The notes: generated by a model not told the origin, from the letters alone. Shown: positions 13,073 through 28,700, counted from the first letter of the stretch. The stretch: 64,000 nt of DNA from Labia minor (GCA_963082975.1 OY720344.1:31469172-31533171); one strand, 5' to 3'. Numbers and translations: made by a program.

Positions 13073-13349
13073 TAAATAATAACTCAATAAATCGATCGAG
13101 TAAAGTAAATTTGTGATTTATTATATTCAAAGAATATTTTTTTATAGTTATTTTTTTTTAATAGAACAATACAATCTTTTTATTTTAATAAACATTAAAT
13201 ATAATAATAATTTTATAAATTTATTATTTTAATTTCAAATATTATCAAATTTTAATACATATTTGTCCATTAACAAATTTCACAGATATCTATATATTAT
13301 TTCAAAGAATATTAAAAAAAATTTAAATTATTTATTTATTCAATAAATT

Positions 13350-13635
13350 ACCATATTTCACCTTTTCTTCGGGACAGAGATTATGTGGAGAATTGAGGCA
13401 TGTTTTGTCAGGTGTTGGTTTGCGGGGTATGAGGGGATGATGGCAGAGATGTCGGGTCGATGTTTGTCGAGAACGCAGGCGCCGGTTGACGGCGAGGAAG
13501 TCGCGGTTCATTCCGCTCTTTAGTCTCTTGTGGAATGTCTGCCATGACGGGTAGCCCTGTGATTCCACCCTTCAACAGCAATTGGAATCATGCCCAAATG
13601 GAGACGACAATCTGAGAACACGTCGAGTCCATCAC
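13350..13635 (+). promoter_or_regulatory. 5' UTR / promoter region of the tetraspan gene
   Basis: A conspicuous island of higher GC and CpG content in AT-rich surroundings (13360-13635, with CAGGCGCCGGTTGACGGCG) runs straight into the proposed first coding exon. There is an out-of-frame ATG at 13590 upstream of the chosen start at 13636. The exact transcription start cannot be seen. Confidence 0.45.
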
Positions 13636-16600
13636 ATGGACGCTACCCCAGCGACGGGGTCCCCAGCACCCGACACCCAACAACCCAGCTGCTGGAACAG
13701 GTTACTCACTTTTTCTCTTTTTGGCTTTCTCTTTCTCTCTATATGTATTTTTTTGTTTTTGTTGTTGTTTTTTGTTTCATATCCTTAGTTTTTTCTTCTA
13801 TTTATTTATTCATTTTTTGTGTATATAAACAAACTTTTTAAATTTATTTATACTTTTTTAATTATTTATTTTTTGATTCATCTTAGAAATAAAGCAACAT
13901 AGATCTAAGTCATGGGAGATCAGTCAAAAACACTAAATGTCTTTTTTTATTCGAATCTGGACATTTTTATTTTTTCTAAGAATTTGAAAAAGAATCAAAA
14001 GGGTAAAGAACAATCTTTTCTTTAAAAAAAAATTGCCAAATGATTAAGTATAAACTATATAATATATATAGTATATATAAATAGATAAAAATAAAGATTG
14101 AGTATTAAGTTTTCTCATAGATAATTTATTAAAAATTAGCAAATTTTCGAAATTATTTTTTAAATAATTTATATATAATATATAATTTATTATTTTATAT
14201 CTTAAAAAAAAAATTAATTTTATATTTCTTATATGAATGCGTGAAAATACACAATTTATCCCAATATTTTAAACTTATGATTATACAAATGTAAATTAAA
14301 ATTATGATTAATAAATAATTTATTGTTATAGAATGGATTTAGTAAGATGATTATCAAAATAAAAAAAAAATTATAAGGAATAACGGGGAGATGGGTATAT
14401 ATTATTATTATTATTATTTCAGGGGGTTTCCTCATGTCAGCCCATTTCTTCATCTACTTTCCCTCCACAACTTATATTACCTAAAACTTCGTTCCAATCT
14501 TTATTCTTACACAATTGTCTATTTCTTACTCATGATAGTTAATTAAATAGACAAAATATAAAAATAATAAAATAAAAATAGAATAACTCTTGTATAGAGA
14601 TAAAATCCTATATTATTTTAATCTTTGTTAATATAATGTAGTTAGCTATTTCTTTGAGGAAGGGTGCAAATGATCTTTCTATCTGTATTGAATCTATATT
14701 GAATTTCAAATTCAGACAAAATATTTTATTTATTCTTTTAAAATAGACATGAAAAAATATTACTTTGTACTATCCTAAGAAAGAATACTTAATTCTGAGT
14801 AACAATATGTTTACTAGATATTATTAAAAATATGTTAATAATTAGTTAAAAAATTTTAGTTCTTTTCTTAAAGTTATATAGAGATAAGCAAAATTTATTT
14901 TATCATCCAATTAAATCAGACCATCATGATTGTCATTTTTATTAAAAATTTAATTTAATAACAAGGAAATATCTGTGATTCCCCTAAATCTGGATAATTC
15001 TTTTTAATAAATATTGTATAGGCCTAGAAAAAAGCAACTCTTTTTATATCATTGACTTTATCTTCTCATTCAGATTAAATCTGAATTAAACTATGGAATT
15101 AAAAACTGCACTCCTTTTTTGTTCTTTTTTGTTTTTTATTTTGTATTTTTTTTTTAATAACACGTAACCAAGTAACATTTAATCTATTATATATAGGTAT
15201 CGCATTTTCAAATATATTATTAATTTTTTAAAAAGTTTATTTTTCTATACAAGTTTTACAAGTTCTACAAAGTTTTCTATCTAGTTTTCTACCAAAGTTT
15301 AAATAGCCAAAGAAAATAGTTCTCCAATTAAATAAGATAAAAAAAAATTATTGTTCCATATAATTGAATTATGAGACTTGTTTATTAATATAAAAAGGAA
15401 AAATACTATTTTTAATAGTTATGTAAACTAATACTTATGTATTTAATGGTTATATAAACCAAAATTAAACTTAATAAAAATAATTTTTAATTAAACACCG
15501 GGTGAAGTTTCAAATTTATTCTTTTACTTATTTTATATTTTTGGTTTATAAACAGAAATGCACAGAAAGCAAAAATCTATTTTAATTAATTTAAAACTTA
15601 ACCAAATGTTTAATTATAATTATTATATTTTTTAAGTTTAATTTTAATTTAGCTATACATACTGTTGTTTAAAATTCAGAAATCTTTTTAAATTATGACT
15701 TTAAAAACGTAATATCTCATTTAACCAACTCATAAATTACAAATTTAATTTCCTTTTTATATTTAAGTGAAGATATTTAAATTTTTTACTTCGGTGAAAG
15801 AAGCTCCTTATTCAGTTTTCGTTTTCATAAACAATTATTCTAGCTATAAAAGTAAAAATAATGAAAAAATATTTTTTAATTTCATTTAAGAATAAATCAT
15901 TAACACAATTCTTTTATATTAAAAATAAAAATTATTATTTTTTATGTTAATTAGATAAAGATTAGTTAAACATTATAAATAAAATGTCAATGTTTCATTT
16001 TAATTTGATAGCTAATTAAATAGCTATCTTTCCAATTGAAAAGAAAGAAGGCGGAATTCAAAATGAGATGTCTGCTCTTTAAAAGAACATTAATAATTTA
16101 ACTACCACTTGTTAATCCTCTACTGACTGTTTTAATAATTAATGACGAGTATAGAGAAATAATAGAACGTCTTCATATCTCACAAGAAATTAAATTCTGG
16201 GTTCAATCTCGATTCGAAATTACAATTTAATACGAGACTCATGAATTAAGTGAATTTGAATTTGTTTTTTAAAATTTCTATATTAAATGTTTAAAGGAAT
16301 TTTATGAAAAATATTAAAAAGTTATTTTTTATAATTAAAATATTAAATAATAATGAATTTTATCATTAAAACACTTTGATATATTTGAACTTATTTGATG
16401 AAAATGAACTATTTTTTTCATTTAAAAAACTAAAAATTTTCAAGATTAATTTTGTAAGAATTGTCTATCCTTTAGGGATTCTACAATATCTTATCTTATT
16501 ATACTAGCAAAAATTGTATATATATTTGTATTTTTGAAATATTAAAACACTCTAAGGATTTTTTTGAAATTCACACTATAGATAATTTTTAGTTTCAGCC

Positions 16601-19600
16601 TCGGGAAAAATCATCTTTATTAGTTTTTAATTAATTTAAAATTGGAAATTTAAATCACGTCAACAATTACGTTAAGCAGCGCTTACTTAAATAAATATAA
16701 ATAAAATCAAATTACGAAATATATATTATGTTACGCCATACTTTTCTGTTTTTCAGTGCATAATACGTACTTTTAAGGGGTGTATGTTTTATGACTATTT
16801 TTTTTTAATTTATGTTCTTTTAAATTATTTGAACTCCGGCTCGGTGTACCTGGTACTTTATACTTATTTAAACAAGTCAACAATTTTAATATAGATGAAT
16901 ATATTATAATAGACATATATAAATTAGAGGCCCTAAATACAAATATTTAAAAGCACTATTTTAGTCCAGTTATTTGGTCTAAAAAAGGGGTTACCTGGAA
17001 AGTTTTCCTGGAGTTTTGAAGATTTCGACGTGATCTTTCCGAATTTGCCTCCTCGTATTTTTATCCATAACCCATATACATACAAAAGATTCCATTAGAA
17101 TGGCTGGAGGTAGTTATTATCCCACTTTTTAAGAAGGGAAATGGAAACAACTGCAATAACGACTTTTGGCGAAATCATATCATATTCTCTCGAATAATAT
17201 TTTAGTAAAATTATGACGATATCCAGAGGAATATTAGGAATCAATGCGGTTTCAGGCCAAATCGATCAACTTTAGATCAGATATTTTCATTAAGGCAGAT
17301 ATTAGAAAAAAAACACGAATTTAATATAACTGTTCACCAATTTTTTGTAGACTTTAGAAAAGCATATGACTCAATAGACTGGGAAAAACTTTATTATTGA
17401 TGCTATATAGAAAATGTTATACGGATTATTTCTGACAAAACCCATTTAACACATGTTTAACCTATTTTAGTGATTCTCTCTTTGAATTCTTTACTATTAT
17501 AAAGATTCTAATAATTCTATCTTAATTTATATATAATTTGACTTAGACTGCTTTCAAAATAAACGATTCAATTATAAAACTAACTCTGAAAACTAATGTG
17601 TATGATTGTATTTAAGAAATCTTAAAGGCTTTATTGGTAGATAACATGAAGTTTTATAGTGACGGAGAAATATTATCGCTATGAGGGCTTTGATGTCGGG
17701 CAATCAACCGGTTGATAAAGCACATTGCCATTACCCGCTAAAAGCGCCCCCATGGCGATAACATTTTTCCATGAAACTACGGATAATCCAGCTCCCACTC
17801 TAGCATTTACGGCGCCCTGGGCAATAGAATAAATTTCCGTCCCTATATTTTAAAAATTTATTAAATTCATAACCGAATTGCCGCAAATGGTCGGGTGGCC
17901 GCCCTCTAGATCGGACCCTTCTCTAATGAAAAATTTTGTCAGAATTTAAATAACAAAGAAAATGAGACTTGTTTTTATTAACTAGTTGCTTAGTTCTCCA
18001 AAGGTAATCTTTGGAAAAAAAAACTCTGGCATCATCGATTGTAAACCTTGTATGGATAAATAGTGAAAAAGATAATTCTAGAAATTCACTTATTTTATTG
18101 TTTTGTTAGAAATATTCTTAACGATTATATTTTTAAAAATAAAATTCAAATTTTCTAAGAATAATTAAGTGCTTCTTTACTATATTCTTTGAACTATTCC
18201 GAAAGAATGAAACTCGTCAAAAAATGCAATTTAAAATTACAATTGAACTTTTCCCTTTTGTTTTCAAATAACCTTTAATTAAAGAAATGATTCATCAATT
18301 TTTTTATAATTCCAAACTCACTCAGTTATTTCAGTTAAACAATTAATATATTAACATGAAAGCACAAAGACTTTAGTTACAGATTAAATAAAGCTTTCAT
18401 TTTATCATTAATATCAACATTTTATCCTTTCATAATCTTTTAATTAGGTTCTTTTCTATTTTTACAAAATTTATAAAAATATTTAAAAATAAAATTTAAC
18501 AATATTTTCATTTCTTGTTCTTTCATTTGATACTTATCTTATAATTATTAATTATACTTAACACTATTTTTTTTGGAATCAATGAAATATGTATATATAA
18601 ATAACTATATTTATTTGTTAATTAAAATAATTAAAAAGTAATGGTCAGTAGAGATAATAATTGTAATACAATTTATTACATATAATCACATTTAACAGGT
18701 CCCTTAATATATTAGAAATAAACGTAAAATATGCATAAAATATAATAAATTATAATTTTCCTAGTTGCACTCAGCAAATTTTAATAGCATTATCAACATT
18801 CCTTTAGTAAATAAGCGGGAGTGTCCTCCCCTAGACTTTCCCGCATATAAATAGGTATAAAGAGTTGTGAATGAATATTTAGAATGTAATAAAGTGCTAC
18901 TTCCGGTTAACTGATATTTTAAATGTAAAAAAAAACAGATATGGATATAATATAAATATTTTTAATTTTATTTTATTTATAATATATAAGGGCTGGCTGT
19001 GACGTCATGAAGTGCGGGGTGACGTCATATAATTTTAAATTAAGAAAAAACTAATGAAGATGATTTTTCTCGAGGATACAAACAATACAAAGTGCATAAC
19101 ACGTGGAGATATGCCTTCACGTGAAATTTGATATGAAAATAACCCTTCACTTCCTCTCTTCGATCGGCAATACTAGCACTTCCGGTTTCCGGATTTGCAC
19201 CAAAAGTTGATCCATTCATCATACTGATGCATTAAGTAAATATACCAAATTTCATCAAAATCAAGCTGTACACATCTCTACGGACACACAGCGGACGGAC
19301 GGACAGACATCATGCTAAAAATACTTTTTTCTGTTAAGAAAATGCATGATTCGTGGAGATATGTACCTAAAAATATCCACAGGTGAAATTTGGTGTGAAA
19401 ACAATACCTCCCTTACTATCGTCGGTCGGTAAAAAGGAAACGTTACTTGTATAGGTAAAATGTCACTTCCGGTAGTCAGATCATGATGAAATTTGGTATC
19501 TGAATTTTTTTCATATTTTTAAATCTATATACAATATATGAAGCAAATATCTCGAAGCAAACTGGTACTTTACTTGAAAGGTAAACGCAACCATTGTAGG

Positions 19601-19730
19601 TAAAGTACCACTTCCGGTTAACCGATTTTGACGAAATTCTGATAGAAATCTACAAACTGTGAATAATATCGGTGTACAAAATTTCGAAGTCCTAGCTTGA
19701 TTAGTTTTTGAGTAAATTTGCTTACAGACA

Positions 19731-19761
<31 letters not shown>

Positions 19762-22700
19762 CATACATACATACATACATACATACATACATACATACAT
19801 ACACACAGACATAATTCGAAAAATGGTATTTTCCGACTCAGGGAGGTCTAAAACGTCAAGATCTATCTAAATCTCGAAGTCGAAATTTTTGACGATTCCA
19901 ATACTTCCCTTATACGAAGTATGCGGGAAAGTAAAAAATAGCCAGATTTATATAAATTTTATTGGAAATTCATTTCACCATAAGGGCTTTATGTGAAAGT
20001 GCACCAAACACGAAAATAGTAATTCATCATATTTATCTATTTTCTTAAAAATGCGCTTATAAACTTGAAGTTATAAAACTTTTTATAGTTTTAATCTAAA
20101 ATTGCCTACCCTATCAGAATTCCCTTCGCTACGCTACTTAAATAAATATCTTATAACTTTTTATTACTTTTATTTTTAAATATTAATAAGTAATGATATT
20201 TTCTCCACTTTTTTTTATTAAATAATTGTTTGAACAAAAATATCTTCTATTATATAATATAAGTAAAATCGTTTTTAATTTATAATTAATACATTCATTT
20301 TTCTCAATTTCTTATACCATTATTAATATATAAATTATTATTTTCTAATAAAATTGGTTGTTTTGTGTCCACAGTTCTGGATGTTGGCTGTTGGGGGTGA
20401 CATTGCTGGTGACAGTGTTAGCGGGTGGAGCCATGTGTGCAGCTCTCATGACAGACAACTGGGAAGATTTACGGTGGAATCGTACTCGACTTGAAGAGAT
20501 TGCCACCACCATTTTAGGTAAATAGAAATCAAAGAATATATATTGAAAAAATAAAAATTAATTTTTAAAATAAATCTGTATGAAAAGAATTCTCATTAAT
20601 CCTGGATCTCGTTAAATAAAAGAAATATTATTATAATAATATTATACATATTTTTACAATAAATATTACATACATTACAATATTACATCTATATATCTAT
20701 CTATTAAACTATCTATCTCTGTGGCTTTAAGGATCTCGAAAGTTCTTGGTCGCAGCAACTACATTACTCCAAATGTCACAAATCCTGATCCACAACCATC
20801 CAACTCCTACCCTCTCCCATCTCTCTAAGGCCCGATTCACACACAAGTGGCGTATGGCACTGGCGTGGTTCTGGCGTGGAACAGGTTTGTTAATGTAATT
20901 GCATTAGCTTATGACTCAATACCCACAGATATGGCGTGTTGGAGGCGTGGAAAATGGCACGAAGACCACTCCAAATGAATAATGAAATGGTCTAGAAGTG
21001 GCGTGCCAGTCCTACGAACCACCGGTGGCGTCGGAGTGGAGTGGTCTTCGTGCCATTTTCCACGCCTCCAACACGCCATATCTGTGGGTATTGAGTCATA
21101 AGCTAATGCAATTACATTAACAAACCTGTTCCACGCCAGAACCACGCCAGTGCCATACGCCACTTGTGTGTGAATCGAGCCTAACATCCCTTCCTACATT
21201 AACCACCCACCGCATCTCAATCGGTCTCCCCACTCCAATATATTTTTCGCCATTCTTTCCTCTCCCATTCTAGCAGCCTTCTCTTGGCCTCTAACTATGT
21301 CTAGAGATGCAAAGAGATCATACAATTCCTCATTATGCATTCTTCACCATACCCCGGTTACCTCATGATTTCTTTGGCACTTTGGCCCATAAAAGCTGCG
21401 AAGAATCTTCATATACTCTAAATCTACTCTCGTCTCCCAGGGTCATAGAGCATGTCTCTCACTCACATAATACAACCGGCAAAATAATTGTTTTATATAT
21501 TTTAATTTTGACCCCCTTTGATAATAATTTTGACGCGATAAGCCCCTTTACTGCATGATAACAGGAGTTTCCCGATTGTAACCTCGCTTTAAACTTATCT
21601 CGAATATTATTATCTTTCGTTATCACAGAACCTAAGTATTTAAATTTTTCTACATTTTCAAATTCTATATCTTGTATGTTAAGACTTTGTGTGTTAATAC
21701 TATTCCTCTCTATTACTAAATACTTTGTCATATCACTATTAATTTCAAGCCCCTCCTCTTTTCCTGCTTGGATTAATTTTTCTTAGCTATCTTTAATTGA
21801 AATTGCCGAATCTCCTATAATATTTAAGTCGTCTTCGTAACTTAATACTTGATTTTTTTTTGTTTAATTAGATTCCGTTTGATATTTCCTCAATTTGTCT
21901 AATCATATATTCCAATACTAAATTAATTAAAATTGGTGATAGTGCGTCTCCTTAACACATTCCGAATTTCGAAAGTTTCTGACAATTGATTCCTGCATTT
22001 TATTCTTCCTTTAGATTTCCTTCTCTTCAAGACAAATTTGAATTATACATACTAGGTATCACATATATACAGGGCTGGGCCGTTCCTCAATTATTGAGGA
22101 ACTTGATACAGTTACAAGTTCCTTTCATTTTTGTGGAACTCGGTACAGTTACAAGTTCCTGGAAGGCGTTACTCTTAACGTTACAGTTCCTTAAAAAAAT
22201 TATCTTTCTTTTTTACTTCAGGTAGCTTCGAGGAGCATACCTGGTTAAACGATTTAAGTGCTTTAAAACATATTTATTTCATAAATAAATTACTTTTAAG
22301 GAATATCCGAGATGGACTACACTCTCACAATACCAGCAATCTTAACAGAAACTTTTAGGATTAGGAAAAAAAAGAATATTTAATATAAATTTGTTTAATT
22401 TTTCTTTATAAAATTATATACGATTTTTAAATTTTTTTATATACATTTATAATAATATTTATTAAGGTAATATAATTAAACGATAATTTAATAAAAATAT
22501 AATTCAAAAAACTTTTTTAAATCATGATAATTGTAAATCTTGATAAAGTGTAGGCTAATAATGCTGTCAATCAATATTATAAGAGGAAAAAATTTGATTT
22601 CCTTTCAAAAAAATTAATTGTTAAAACAATTCGTCAGATAAAGAAGAACTAGAGGGGGCATGTCTATATGATGCTAAGGAAAAAACCTTTCTACTGGCGG

Positions 22701-25700
22701 AGATGAGCATAAATGAGTATTAAATTTAACAAATAATTTTTTTATTAACGGGTCATTTTCTATAGAGTTAATATTTTTAATTTTGTCTTTCATAAAAGAC
22801 ACAAATTCAAAATCTGAATTTGTTTGAATTTTTTCTTCTTGTGGGTTAGAAAATATATATGAACTATGCTCAGAAGGCTCATCTTTTTTTAATAATTTTT
22901 TATAATTTTGAATTATATTCAAACATAAATTGTTTATTCTTATTTATATTTTTGTTCCTTTAAATGTTCTGGAACCCATCTCATTTTAGAAGATGGATGA
23001 TTTCATTTCGTGGAGGCCGCTTTCCATAAAACATCGAACTCTTTCGAAGTTTGCCGGAAATTGCCGAAACGTGAAATTGAAAAAACAAAATCGGCAGGAG
23101 CATGTAACGTCCGGTACAAGTTTCTCAAAAAATGAGGAATTCATTACTCTTTACTAGCTCTTTTTTTGGGGGGAACTAGTTAGAGTTGCCGTTACAAAAA
23201 AGTAACGTGCTCGGCGAACGACGTTACTTGTAACGCGTTGCTGCTCAGCCCTGCATATATATATATATATATAATTTAAATTAACGTTTATCAAACTTAT
23301 AATTTTAATTCATTATATTATAAAAAAAATAAACAATTTAAAATTAGTATATTTATTCTACAAATTTTATACTTGTATTCAAAATAATTTATTTATTTTT
23401 TATTCATCCCATCTCAAATAGTAATTAAATAAATATTAAATTTTAAATTTTAATATCTATATATTATATATAAAAGATAATAAAATATGTATATTTTAAA
23501 ATTAAAGCCATCTTTTAATTAATTAAAATATATAATATAATTCTAATATATGCGTTATTTATTGGTAAACGAATAGATATTTAAGAGAACTAACCTATTA
23601 AAGAGCCCCAAATGCTATTTTCTCCCCCCAACAACTAGATATAGATCTGTTTTCAAATTCTAAAACGAATGTCGATTAACACACACACAATTATAATAAA
23701 AGTTCAACCATAAAACTTCTTTACCGAGTTCAATTTAATTAATGTTTTTATCTACAAAACATTTCAATGACTAATTGTAGAGGCATTATCAAAAGTTGAA
23801 AAGTTATTTCTGTAAGTAATTCTTTTACATCAATTAATTGAGTTGGCGTGGAATAATTCCATTTTGAGATATAAGTAATAAGTGTCTGGTTCACCGATAC
23901 TCGGTACTTTAAAAAAATTATTCCTTATGAACTATAAATATTTAAGATTAAGATTATTATTTAAATAAACAACAAAATATATGAAACAATTTCAAATAAT
24001 TTAAAAGAACATAAATTAAAAAAAAATAGTCATAAAACATTCAGCCCTTAAACGTACATATTAAAATGCACTGAAAGACAGAAAAGTATGACCTGTGGAT
24101 ATAACATAATATATATTTCGAAATTTGATTACAAAATATTAAAATAAATATTTTTAATTTTATTTTATTTATAATATTTTGTATTTAAGGAAGCGCTGTT
24201 CGCCGTTGCCCGGCGCCATCTTTTTTATTATTAAAGTTCCTATTTTAAATTAAGAAAAAACTAACAAAGATGATTTTTCCCAGGTTGAAACACATCGATT
24301 TATCTTTAGAAATATTATCTATGGTGTGAATTTCAAAAAATCCTTAGAGCAGTTTATATCTCAAAAATATACAAATATATATAATTATACATACATATCT
24401 ATACAATCTTTGCTATTATAATAAGACAAGATAATTCGTTGTTTAATCTAAGAGAAATTTTAATTTGATTGTACTATATAATAAATAGGAATAATGTGGA
24501 ATATAGCTAGTGCAGTGGCGTACCTAGAACTTTTGCCGCCCTTTCTATTATAAGTCAATCAAATAGTGTTTTTTATAAATAAATACACATAAATAAATTA
24601 TTAAGTTATTTATTCAATATTAATTAATACACAGAGTAAATTTTAAACCTAACAGACCGCCTTCCGCCGGCCTTGCTTTTCAAAAGAAAAATCGATGATT
24701 TAAAAAAATATTGGTATATCACTTCAAAGTAATCATATAAACTTTTCAAAAGAAATGACATTTATAAACTGATATCAAAAAATTTTAGTTAGGAAAAATT
24801 GCCGAACAAAATCGTAAAGATGCGGTAACGAATTCAACGAATGTTAATGAATACAATAAAATAAAATTATTATCCTGTTCTTGGAATTAGAATTCAAAAT
24901 TTACACTAAAATGCATTTATAAACACCGATAAATAATATTCGAAATCATATAGTTAATCATAATTTATATAAATCAAATAGTAAACTTATAATAATCATA
25001 ATAATCATTTATTATTCAAGAAAGAAAAAAAATAAATATGAAATGAATAAGTTGCTTTTTACAACTATAACTAAATATAAAAAATGCCGCCCCAAGATAA
25101 GTGCCGCCCGGTGCGGACCGCACCCACCGCCCCCCTCTAGGTACGCCACTGAGCTAGTGATATATTGAAGGTTCATGAATAACTATACTATAAGCATCCC
25201 TATTTTCAATTCCCTTTCTCATGATCCTCTTTTTAATTGTAACTAATTTAGATTGGGTTTTCTTCTCTTCTATATTTAGTCAAAAATCATTTTTATTTTT
25301 TAATATATCTTGACTAGAGGGTTATTCCCGGGCAGGAATTCCCGGGAAAATCGCCCAATTTTTATTTCCCGTTTCCCGAAAAAAAAAACGAAACTTTTCC
25401 CGGGAAAAAACAAATTATTTTTCATGCTGATTATGATGCCGATACCGAAATCTTTATTTATTAACTGAAATAATCGTAATAAATATAAAATACAAGTGTA
25501 CATACATACATTTGTCTTTTGTTATAATTTTTTTCCCTTTTCTTTCTTTCTCTCCCTTTAATTTTTCTTTATAATTTTTTTATTTTTTAAGTTTTTTACA
25601 GTGAACTCTGACAGAAGGCAGTTGCCATTGCCAAATTATTTTGTATTGAACTTTTTTTTGTCTATATATATATATATCTGCATGTGTAATAGAAATTGGC

Positions 25701-28700
25701 ATAAGTTATAACTGTCAATCATCTTTTAGACTTAAAATTCGATTTTACAAGCTTGGGTCTGTTTTAATTGCTATACACGACATCTTTATAAGGGTTATAT
25801 ATAAAATAGTTCTTGAATAGGTAACAATAATAAAATACACTATTGCAATTGACCATTACACCCTTCAAATTAACCCTTCTCCATCACCTGCCCTTTAACT
25901 GTCGTTGAGAGCGAGTAAGGTAAAGACATTATATGTTTTGATAAATAAATAAATATGATTATTTATTTATTCAAGAAATATATATACAATCATTCTGTAT
26001 GTTATTTCAGTCCACCTTTTTGGGTGGTGACAAAAAAAATAGCAAAAACATCCAAAAAGCAAATAAAAACAAAAAATAAGCAAAACATATTTACATAATA
26101 AATAACACTGTAATCAACGATCATAAATGTCTTTAATTGAGGGCACACATATCACAGACTCAGAGTTTCAGTTTCCCATCTTTTTAGATATATACAGTAA
26201 AGAAAAACCAAAATAAGAAAAACAAATATAAAAATAATGACAAAAAAAAATAAATCAAAAATAATGCAAAAAAAAAACACAAAGAAACAAAAATAAAAAG
26301 GAATAACTAATCGTTCCTCCTCTAATATGAAGGATCTGTTTTAGGCGACATTTCCCTTGATTGTCTCTCGGTTCTAAAATGTTATTTTCTAAACAAGTAA
26401 AAGAAAATAATTATGTTTATGTTATATTTTGATGATTATAGATTATATCTTCTGGATTTTTTTTTATTTTTGAATTATATTTATTTTATATTTTGGCAAA
26501 AACAACATTTATTTAACTTTTTCGTAAAACTTTCACAATTTCCACCTCAAATTTAGTATTTTTTATAATTTCCCGATTCCCGGGAACGAGAAAATACTCC
26601 GGGAAAAAAACCCTCTAATCTTGATCGTGGAATTTTATACTTAAATTTTAACCAACTTCCAATTAACCGATAACTTCTAAATTTGGCAATCTTACTTGTT
26701 CCCGACAATAATATATTAATAAATCGTCAAATTAATTAGTAAAAATTTATGTTTTCCGAGGAGACGTGTAAATTATGCTGCTGAAGTTGATTGCATATAT
26801 TTTGATATTTGTGTTTGCTGAATTGGTTATTCTTCTATAATTTACTCAGTAGATTAAATTATTTAATACTTATTATAGTTATGAGTTCAAACACATAATG
26901 ACATTGAGGGGGAAAAAATGTTTTCTTAGAATATGTACTACATCCTTGTCGGTCAATTCAGTCATTTTTCAGTTCTTTTTTCTATCTCGCCAGAGATAGT
27001 ATTGCGATCATGAAAATTTTCGATGTTGAGATTTTGATGTTTCTGAATCTTTTTCACTAAGGTTGAGAAAAATGTCTCTCTGTGTGTGTGTGTGTATGTG
27101 TGTGTGTATGTATGTATGTAGACAAGATTACGCTCAAAACGGTTTGAGCTAGAATCATGAAATTTGGTACATGGGCATTATTCAAAATTCGTAGTTTTCT
27201 TTTAACTTTTGAGAAATGTAGCTCAACCGGAAAAATTTAAAATTTTAAAACCGGGACAGTTCTGTCTATTTTACTTTAGGTTTAGGGATGTCGGTTTCGG
27301 GGGAGGGGGGAGGGGGGTTATGAAAACAGTAATGTAAAAAACACTTAAAATATAGAATAGATAATAAGCATCCATACTTAGTGCAACAAAATTTGCATTT
27401 ATTAAATTATTCTTTAATTCTTCCAGCGCTAAAGGTGCTATTACATTTAATATTATAGCCTCAAATTTGGTTTTTCCCAATGAAAATTTTGGTTCAAAAA
27501 ATTTGTATTACTGTGTTACTTGCCAAAACGTTACTAATCACACAAGAGCAGATTAATCATTCTCTGATCTAATAATTTTGCTCAATTATTTCCAAGAAAC
27601 TGTGCCCTGAATCTAAACCGGGACAATTTCACCAACCGGGACGTATGGCGCAAGTCTATATATATATATATATATATATATATTGTCTTCATAAAAAAGG
27701 TTATTCTATTGTTTTGTTTCCTTTCTATCGGGGATATATACAATGTATAAAAAAAAGTTATTTTCTCTATACCATCTGAGAGGAAGAAACCCCTCCTCAT
27801 TGGCGATACAACTGATTAATAAGAATTCATTATTAATTTTAATGCTATGAAATTTTTTTAAATACGTTCAAAATGAAAATCTATCCTGAAATCAATATTT
27901 ATGTTTCAAAATCCGTTGAAAAAAAAATAATCGGAGCAATACGAAAGGAGTTAGTTATTAAAAGTAATTAATCGCTAATTAATTACAATTAATTAATTTC
28001 AAAAGTCTTTCTCTATAAAAAGTCAATTTGTCAAAAGAGCGATTAGACAGACAGAGACAGACGCCAAGTGAAGTTAAGAAAAACGTTATAATAAAAACAA
28101 TCATAAAATCGTCAATATTAAAAAAAAAATTTAAATATAAAAATTAGAAACTAAGAAATCACTTAGCCATAGTCATTGCCCTATATTTCTATATAATATA
28201 TATCTTTGGTTCAGGATATCTAGTAAGCCAGTGGTTCTTAAACTGTGGTCCGCGGACCCCTGGGGGTCCGCGAAGCCTTTACTGGGGGTCCGCGGTCCTC
28301 GGAAAAAAATCATCGTAAAAATATATACATATATAAATATTTAAAGTTCATTGTTTAACTATATCCTCCTAGAGAATTACGGCTATAATTTAATACTATT
28401 AATAATACTATTTTATTTTATTAAATTGATAATTATGTCAATTAATTTTTTGTGAATAAATAAACATATATAAAAAACTATATATAAAATTTGAATTTTC
28501 ATCCATTCATTCATTTAAAATCATTTTTCGATTGTTCCTTTAAAATAACCCCTCTTAGGGGCTCGGAAGGGGAGGCATATAAGGGAATTTTCTTTCACTT
28601 TGTTATTGGGGAAAACCAGGGGAGGGGACAGTCTTACCCGGAAAAACCCAAATTGTCAGCGTCCACTCTGGGGTTTTAAACAGTTTTAAAGCAAATGTTA

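Noticed and set aside
13332..13568. Minus-strand 78-codon frame in the GC-rich island
   Set aside because: No recognisable domain; the island is better explained as promoter/5' UTR of the plus-strand tetraspan gene, whose first exon follows in phase.
13590..13700. Alternative start MPKWRRQSENTSS for the tetraspan gene
   Set aside because: This frame reaches the donor in phase 0 and would run into a stop in exon 2; the frame from 13636 ends in phase 2 and joins correctly.
19733..19804. CRISPR-like spaced repeats
   Set aside because: The tetranucleotide array has no spacers, and the window is eukaryotic with introns; there is no CRISPR array.
19511..19812. Two minus-strand frames starting with long MYVCMYVC runs
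   Set aside because: These are translations of the (TACA)n microsatellite inside a transposon, not proteins.
27657..27684. (TA)n tracts as possible origins or regulatory elements
   Set aside because: Plain AT microsatellites occur throughout the window and have no distinguishing context.
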